Shown piece after piece: positions 16,579 to 19,918 of a stretch of 19,918 nt of DNA. Under the pieces are notes generated by a model. The model was given only the letters and a program-made list of their open reading frames with translations. It did not search any database and was not told the origin of the DNA. The DNA is taken from positions 4,797 to 24,714 of the forward strand of contig NW_007360667.1 in the NCBI RefSeq assembly GCF_000192795.1, in the 5' to 3' direction. Each line of letters starts with the position of its first letter. Position 1 is the first letter of the stretch. A program made the position numbers and the translations under genes. The DNA is from Vavraia culicis subsp. floridensis (taxonomy: Eukaryota > Microsporidia > Pleistophoridae).

Positions 16579-18171
16579 TCAGTTCTCACGGTCAGTTCTC
16601 TTTGCATGCTCAATACAACTCTTTCCGCCAAAGAACTTCTTATGCCTGCGATATTCATTTTTGAAGCGCTTTACACCATTCTCCCCGTCAAACTGCACAA
16701 AGCAATATCCTCTGTTTTTACGATCTCCACCGACAGGCACAACGACTTCAGCAACTTCGTATCCTTTATCTCTCAGATAACCAGCTATCATTTCCTTGGT
16801 TAGCGTCTTTTTAACACTTGATATAAAAATGCGGTACGTGTGCTTAATAAATCTGACATAAACCGTACGACTATTGCATAATACTTCACCCTGTATCGTT
16901 TTAAACATCTTTACGAATGCAAGAATGGCTGTGCCTGTGCAGAAGCCATCATTATTCTTCTTTATGGTAATCTCGTGAATTATACCAAAGCTATCGAAGT
17001 ATGCTCTCAAAGACTGCTCTGTTTCATTATAAGCCAAGTTTGTAAGCACGAAATTGTAAAGAGTATCTGGGGAAACGTTCTGCAGATTTGCTTTAGACGG
17101 TTTTGTAATGTACTTACCATCAGCTACACATTCTTTCCCGACTTTAATTTTCTCATGTTCACCGATACTTTTCTTTTTAACAGACCTATTATCATTCATT
17201 TCAACACAGTTAAGTTTTTGTTCTTTGTTCTTGATATTCTCTTTAGTATCATGCTCGTCATCTTTCTCTTTTCTTTGTTTTTTTCTCGCAATATTTTTGT
17301 CCTCTTTCTCTTCACCTGTTTCATTATTACTGCCTCGCTTACTGCTTTTTTTATTTCCCACATCACATGTTTCCTCACAATTATTAGTTGTTTTACTGTT
17401 CATCTTTCCATTTTTGCTTTCGTCCCTGTTATCCTGTCCCATTTCTTCTCTGTCCTCACCGCCCATGTATTTTTTCTTCAGATATACCTCCCTAGGCAAG
17501 CAGTAATCCACTTCAATGGTGTGACCATTAAATTTACACAGTGATTTGTCTTCCAAAACTTTTTTTGTTTTTTTAAAATTCATAAATTGTAGAAAGACCG
17601 TACCCGTAAACTTATCATTCTTCATAAGCATCCTTGCCTTGTCGGCCAGTTTAAAATGGTCAAGAAGCTCCCGTTCAGTTGTAAGGGGAACTTTTCTGAG
17701 AATAAGTCGGTTCTTCGGCGAATACACTATCGGGCTATCAGTAACAGCATACAGATCGTCTTTAGTAGCATCGTATTTTTCTTTTTGCCTGCTTTCTTTT
17801 ATCATGGTTGTGTTCTGACTAACATCTAATTTAGTATTTCTATCGTCCTGGCTTTTGCGTTTATTATCCTTGCTACGATTACTTCCGTGCCTTAGCCTCT
17901 CATCAGTCTTATTATCTCTGTCACTTGTCTTTGAACACTTGCTTTTAATGTTTACGGCACTTTTTCTCTCCTCTCTTTTGTCTTTCTCCCCACTGGTTCT
18001 AAATTTTTGGTTATCGTTCTTCGTACTTGTCCTGTTTTTTTTAGCAGCTTGCTCATCGCTCTCACAACTTTTTTTCGCTATGTGTTCTCTTTTACCACGT
18101 ATGTTTTTCTGTTCATCCCTATTTCCGCTATAAACACGTTTTGCTTTTCGAATTTTTTCTGTCTCGATCAT
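16579..18171 (-). CDS. Three-RRM protein, Nop4/RBM28-like
   Basis: Encodes 530 residues. Residues 1-145 are very basic and disordered (Lys/Arg/Ser-rich). RRM A spans about 153-223 (RLILRKVP; FTGTVFLQF), followed by a charged linker to 365. RRM B spans 370-442 (NFVLTNLA; CTGTAILAF) and RRM C 445-523 (RIFISSVK; RGYCFVQF, the best RNP1). The order of RRM, long charged linker and two RRMs in tandem, and the end of RRM A (GHTIEVDYCLPREVYLKK), resemble RRM2 to RRM4 of Nop4/RBM28, nucleolar proteins needed for 60S subunit maturation; the first RRM of that family is not seen. The RRMs are certain, the subfamily is an inference. Other multi-RRM nucleolar proteins are alternatives. The ATG follows GCACCCCCTGA with an A/T block further upstream. 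Stop TGA. Confidence 0.82.
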   Translation of the reverse strand: MIETEKIRKAKRVYSGNRDEQKNIRGKREHIAKKSCESDEQAAKKNRTSTKNDNQKFRTSGEKDKREERKSAVNIKSKCSKTSDRDNKTDERLRHGSNRSKDNKRKSQDDRNTKLDVSQNTTMIKESRQKEKYDATKDDLYAVTDSPIVYSPKNRLILRKVPLTTERELLDHFKLADKARMLMKNDKFTGTVFLQFMNFKKTKKVLEDKSLCKFNGHTIEVDYCLPREVYLKKKYMGGEDREEMGQDNRDESKNGKMNSKTTNNCEETCDVGNKKSSKRGSNNETGEEKEDKNIARKKQRKEKDDEHDTKENIKNKEQKLNCVEMNDNRSVKKKSIGEHEKIKVGKECVADGKYITKPSKANLQNVSPDTLYNFVLTNLAYNETEQSLRAYFDSFGIIHEITIKKNNDGFCTGTAILAFVKMFKTIQGEVLCNSRTVYVRFIKHTYRIFISSVKKTLTKEMIAGYLRDKGYEVAEVVVPVGGDRKNRGYCFVQFDGENGVKRFKNEYRRHKKFFGGKSCIEHAKRTDREN

Positions 18172-18832
18172 TCAGGGGGTGCAAAAAAATTGATTATTTT
18201 CGCGAACAGTTATTCCATGTTTATCATGTAATTCAAAGCGTTTTGCAATAATAAGAAGCAGATGTTGCCACACAATAATTTTGCTTGGTATGTTGATAGA
18301 TGAGCATTACCGACGTATGATGCTTTATGAGCAAGACTATACAAGTCTGCAAGAAATGATCTGTTTATTCGACTTTGGAGGCAGAAGCACCTTTAGGCCT
18401 ATAGGAATTATGATGCATATCTGGTTTGTTTAAACAACAGGAAATACCTGAATACAAGTACCTTATGAGCAACAACAACAGATTAAAAACACTAGAATCG
18501 AGTATTAGCCATACCGCACTCGCAAAAAGTAGACAAATCTAGTATAATTATAAAAATCAATATTAGTTCATTATAGCGGTTGCAACATCAAGTCTATTCC
18601 ATCAATAAACATGTGTTTTATACGCACATTTTCATGTTGTAATATGTTACCCATCAAAAAAACATTTTATTATACTTGACACGTTACTAGCATAATATAT
18701 GAATCTCCTGATTGTTATTGAGTATTTTTAATCATACTTTCTGTATACTAACATGGTAGAGGACTTTCGTTGATGTGATTAAGAATATGTCAGTTCATCT
18801 ACTAGTCGATCCTCTTAAAACACTGTTCCTAG
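18172..18832. other. Divergent AT-rich spacer
   Basis: Carries the start signals of the Nop4-like gene (AATTTTTTT then CCCCC on minus, 18175-18191) at one end and a CCC for the small gene at the other. In between I see no gene, RNA or repeat. Confidence 0.45.
18175..18179 (-). promoter_or_regulatory. CCCCC start-site motif
   Basis: Five C on the minus strand, three bases before the ATG at 18171, with an AATTTTTTT block just upstream. Confidence 0.5.
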
Positions 18833-18848
18833 CCCTTCATCACTTCTG

Positions 18849-19163
18849 ATGTTGAAAAAAGGAACGTACAAAATTGAAAACATAATAAACATCAGTGCAT
18901 CCTTACAAAATCAAAAAAGGAATCATAACGATCAATCACAGTCAACAGCTAAATTAATATTTAAAGCTGTCCTATCAAGCGATAATTCAATGATCGTGTC
19001 GTACTTTATCGATCATATTACACCGGGAAAAGCATCTATTATCGAGATATGTAACAATGTAAAGTATCCTTTGCTGAGAAAAAATGATTATGTGGTGATT
19101 GAACACCAAAAGTATGCAGATGATGAGGAACTGATCGAAGTATTATTGGAGAGAAAAAAATGA
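18849..19163 (+). CDS. Small hypothetical protein, 104 residues
   Basis: A 104-residue frame with a balanced, protein-like composition. After a polar N-terminus (about 1-33), the segments KLIFKAVLSSDNSMIVSYFI, SIIEICNNVKYPLLRKNDYV and VVIEHQKYADDEELIEVLLE look like alternating strands and a final helix, possibly a small beta-barrel. No signal peptide or membrane span. A CCC (18833-18835) lies 13 bases before the ATG, farther than usual, and AATAAA follows the TGA stop after one base, both in favour of a real gene. No family recognised. Confidence 0.5.
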   Translation: MLKKGTYKIENIINISASLQNQKRNHNDQSQSTAKLIFKAVLSSDNSMIVSYFIDHITPGKASIIEICNNVKYPLLRKNDYVVIEHQKYADDEELIEVLLERKK

Positions 19164-19460
19164 ATAAAATGCATTGTTTTAATAGAATAATCAGAAAACA
19201 ACCCGCACGTTGTAATGTGTCCATGGCCTAGTGTGTATTATTGTAAGAATTACGGATACTTTGATCGTTATAATGAACGAGGATTGCCATTTTTATTATC
19301 ATTATAGACCTTATCGCTGCTATTCATGCCGCTATTAAATATTTATTTGTATAACTTGGGATTATTTCGAGTCTACGAGAACAAGTCTGTTGTTATACTA
19401 AGATTGTGGTAGTTAAAAATAAAACACAAGTATTGGAATGGATGGTTGTTTTATCAGTGA
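19164..19460. other. Spacer next to the right Helitron
   Basis: AT-rich DNA flanking the Helitron end. No gene seen. The base at 19460 would be the host T (minus strand) next to the element's CTAA. Confidence 0.4.
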
Positions 19461-19473
19461 TTAGCTGCGCTAT

Positions 19474-19492
19474 CCCGTTTTTCAAAAACGGG
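19474..19492 (-). repeat. Helitron 3' terminal hairpin
   Basis: CCCGTTTTT and AAAAACGGG form a perfect 9-base inverted repeat around one base, ending nine bases before the CTAA terminus. In the left copy the same position keeps the left arm and loop but has lost the GGG of the right arm. Confidence 0.85.
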
Positions 19493-19598
19493 TGTCTGAA
19501 TGGATGATATACAAAGATAGCGCTTTTGAATGTAACTAAAACATTAGGTCATTCCTTACTACCGGCTGTTGTATAGTTACAAAATCAATTAATCACTT

Positions 19599-19918
19599 TC
19601 ATTCCAGTAGCTCATTGTATACAACATTTCTTGTGTATATTTTACCATTCTCATGCTTTCCATGGTCTCCATTGTCAGCAACATACACCCTTAGACCGTT
19701 TTCATAGCGCATTCTCGACAAAGCTACGTACAACTGACCATGCACAAAGACTGGGCTGTGCAGATAAACACCTACCTTGTCAAATGACTGGCCCTGTGAC
19801 TTGTGGATTGCCATTGCAAACGAAAGAAGAGCCATTAACTGTCTTCTCTTGAGTATGAATGGCAGCTGTGTTTCGCTGAATATCATCGCAATCTCGCCCG
19901 TTGCGGGAACATTGTACC
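19599..19918 (-). CDS. Helitron Rep-helicase, C-terminal part (partial)
   Basis: Open for its whole length in the window (about 105 codons), entering from beyond 19918 and ending in TGA 19599-19601. It encodes the end of a Pif1-like SF1B helicase, the second half of the Helitron RepHel protein that unwinds DNA during rolling-circle transposition. Visible in order: PATGEIAMIF, LPFILKRRQLMALLSFA, motif V region AIHKSQGQSFDKVGVYL, then FVHGQLYVALSRMRY (motif VI). Over the last 70 comparable residues 62 are identical to the left copy, by my count. There is no stop or frameshift here, so this copy may be intact; whether Rep with its HUH site is present upstream cannot be seen. Confidence 0.88.
   Translation of the reverse strand, partial: YNVPATGEIAMIFSETQLPFILKRRQLMALLSFAMAIHKSQGQSFDKVGVYLHSPVFVHGQLYVALSRMRYENGLRVYVADNGDHGKHENGKIYTRNVVYNELLE

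Larger units (their letters stand above)
19461..19918 (-). mobile_element. Helitron (right copy), 3' part
   Basis: The 3' end of a Helitron on the minus strand, running off the window. In element order it has an open helicase frame, a non-coding tail of about 100 bases, a terminal hairpin (19492-19474), nine bases, and then CTAA (19464-19461) followed by a T. Helitrons are known to end in a hairpin a few bases before CTRR and to insert between A and T, so this end fits well. The tail matches that of the left copy. The 5' end and most of the gene lie beyond 19918. Confidence 0.85.

Noticed and set aside
16975..18133. Long plus-strand frames opposite the Nop4-like gene
   Set aside because: Phe/Ser/Leu-rich antisense translations of the Lys/Glu-rich gene.
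1..19918. tRNA genes and CRISPR arrays
   Set aside because: No T-loop and acceptor pairing or regularly spaced repeat was found by eye.

Overview
The window looks like nuclear DNA from a microsporidian or a very similar compact eukaryote. The genes have no introns and use short proteins, a eukaryotic uL5/RPL11 of 174 residues is present, and nearly every credible start codon sits a few bases after a run of three or more C. A CCC motif just before the ATG is a known trait of microsporidian genes. AATAAA signals lie on or next to several stop codons. The spacers are longer than in the tiniest microsporidian genomes. With the Helitron remains this would suit a larger genome such as those of the Trachipleistophora/Vavraia group, but that placement is a guess.

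Layout: (1) 441-985 is a decayed Helitron on + with a fused RepHel remnant. (2) 1406-2962 is one long reading frame of unknown function, split by a single in-frame TGA. (3) 2963-4870 has no intact gene; it holds two weak pseudogene candidates and a 16-bp palindrome. (4) 4871-5395 is RPL11 on +. (5) 6303-6863 (-) encodes a four-helix membrane protein and 8196-8759 (-) an unknown protein. (6) 9135-9893 (+) is a membrane-anchored DUF1682/CCDC47-like protein and 10365-11357 (+) a PABPN1-like RRM protein. (7) 12297-13220 (+) is an AGPAT-type acyltransferase. (8) 13892-15133 (-) is an unknown protein followed by a 31-codon Cys-rich frame. (9) 15653-16060 (+) is probably Rrp7-like, facing a three-RRM Nop4/RBM28-like gene at 16579-18171 (-). 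(10) 18849-19163 (+) is a small hypothetical gene. (11) 19461-19918 (-) is the 3' end of a second Helitron with an open helicase frame.

The recognisable genes are housekeeping: ribosome structure (RPL11), ribosome biogenesis (Nop4-like, Rrp7-like), RNA binding (PABPN1-like), phospholipid synthesis (acyltransferase) and ER membrane function (DUF1682-like). Nothing suggests an operon; each gene has its own CCC signal. The least ordinary items are the two convergent Helitron copies near the ends of the window and three places where a reading frame continues in frame past a single stop codon.
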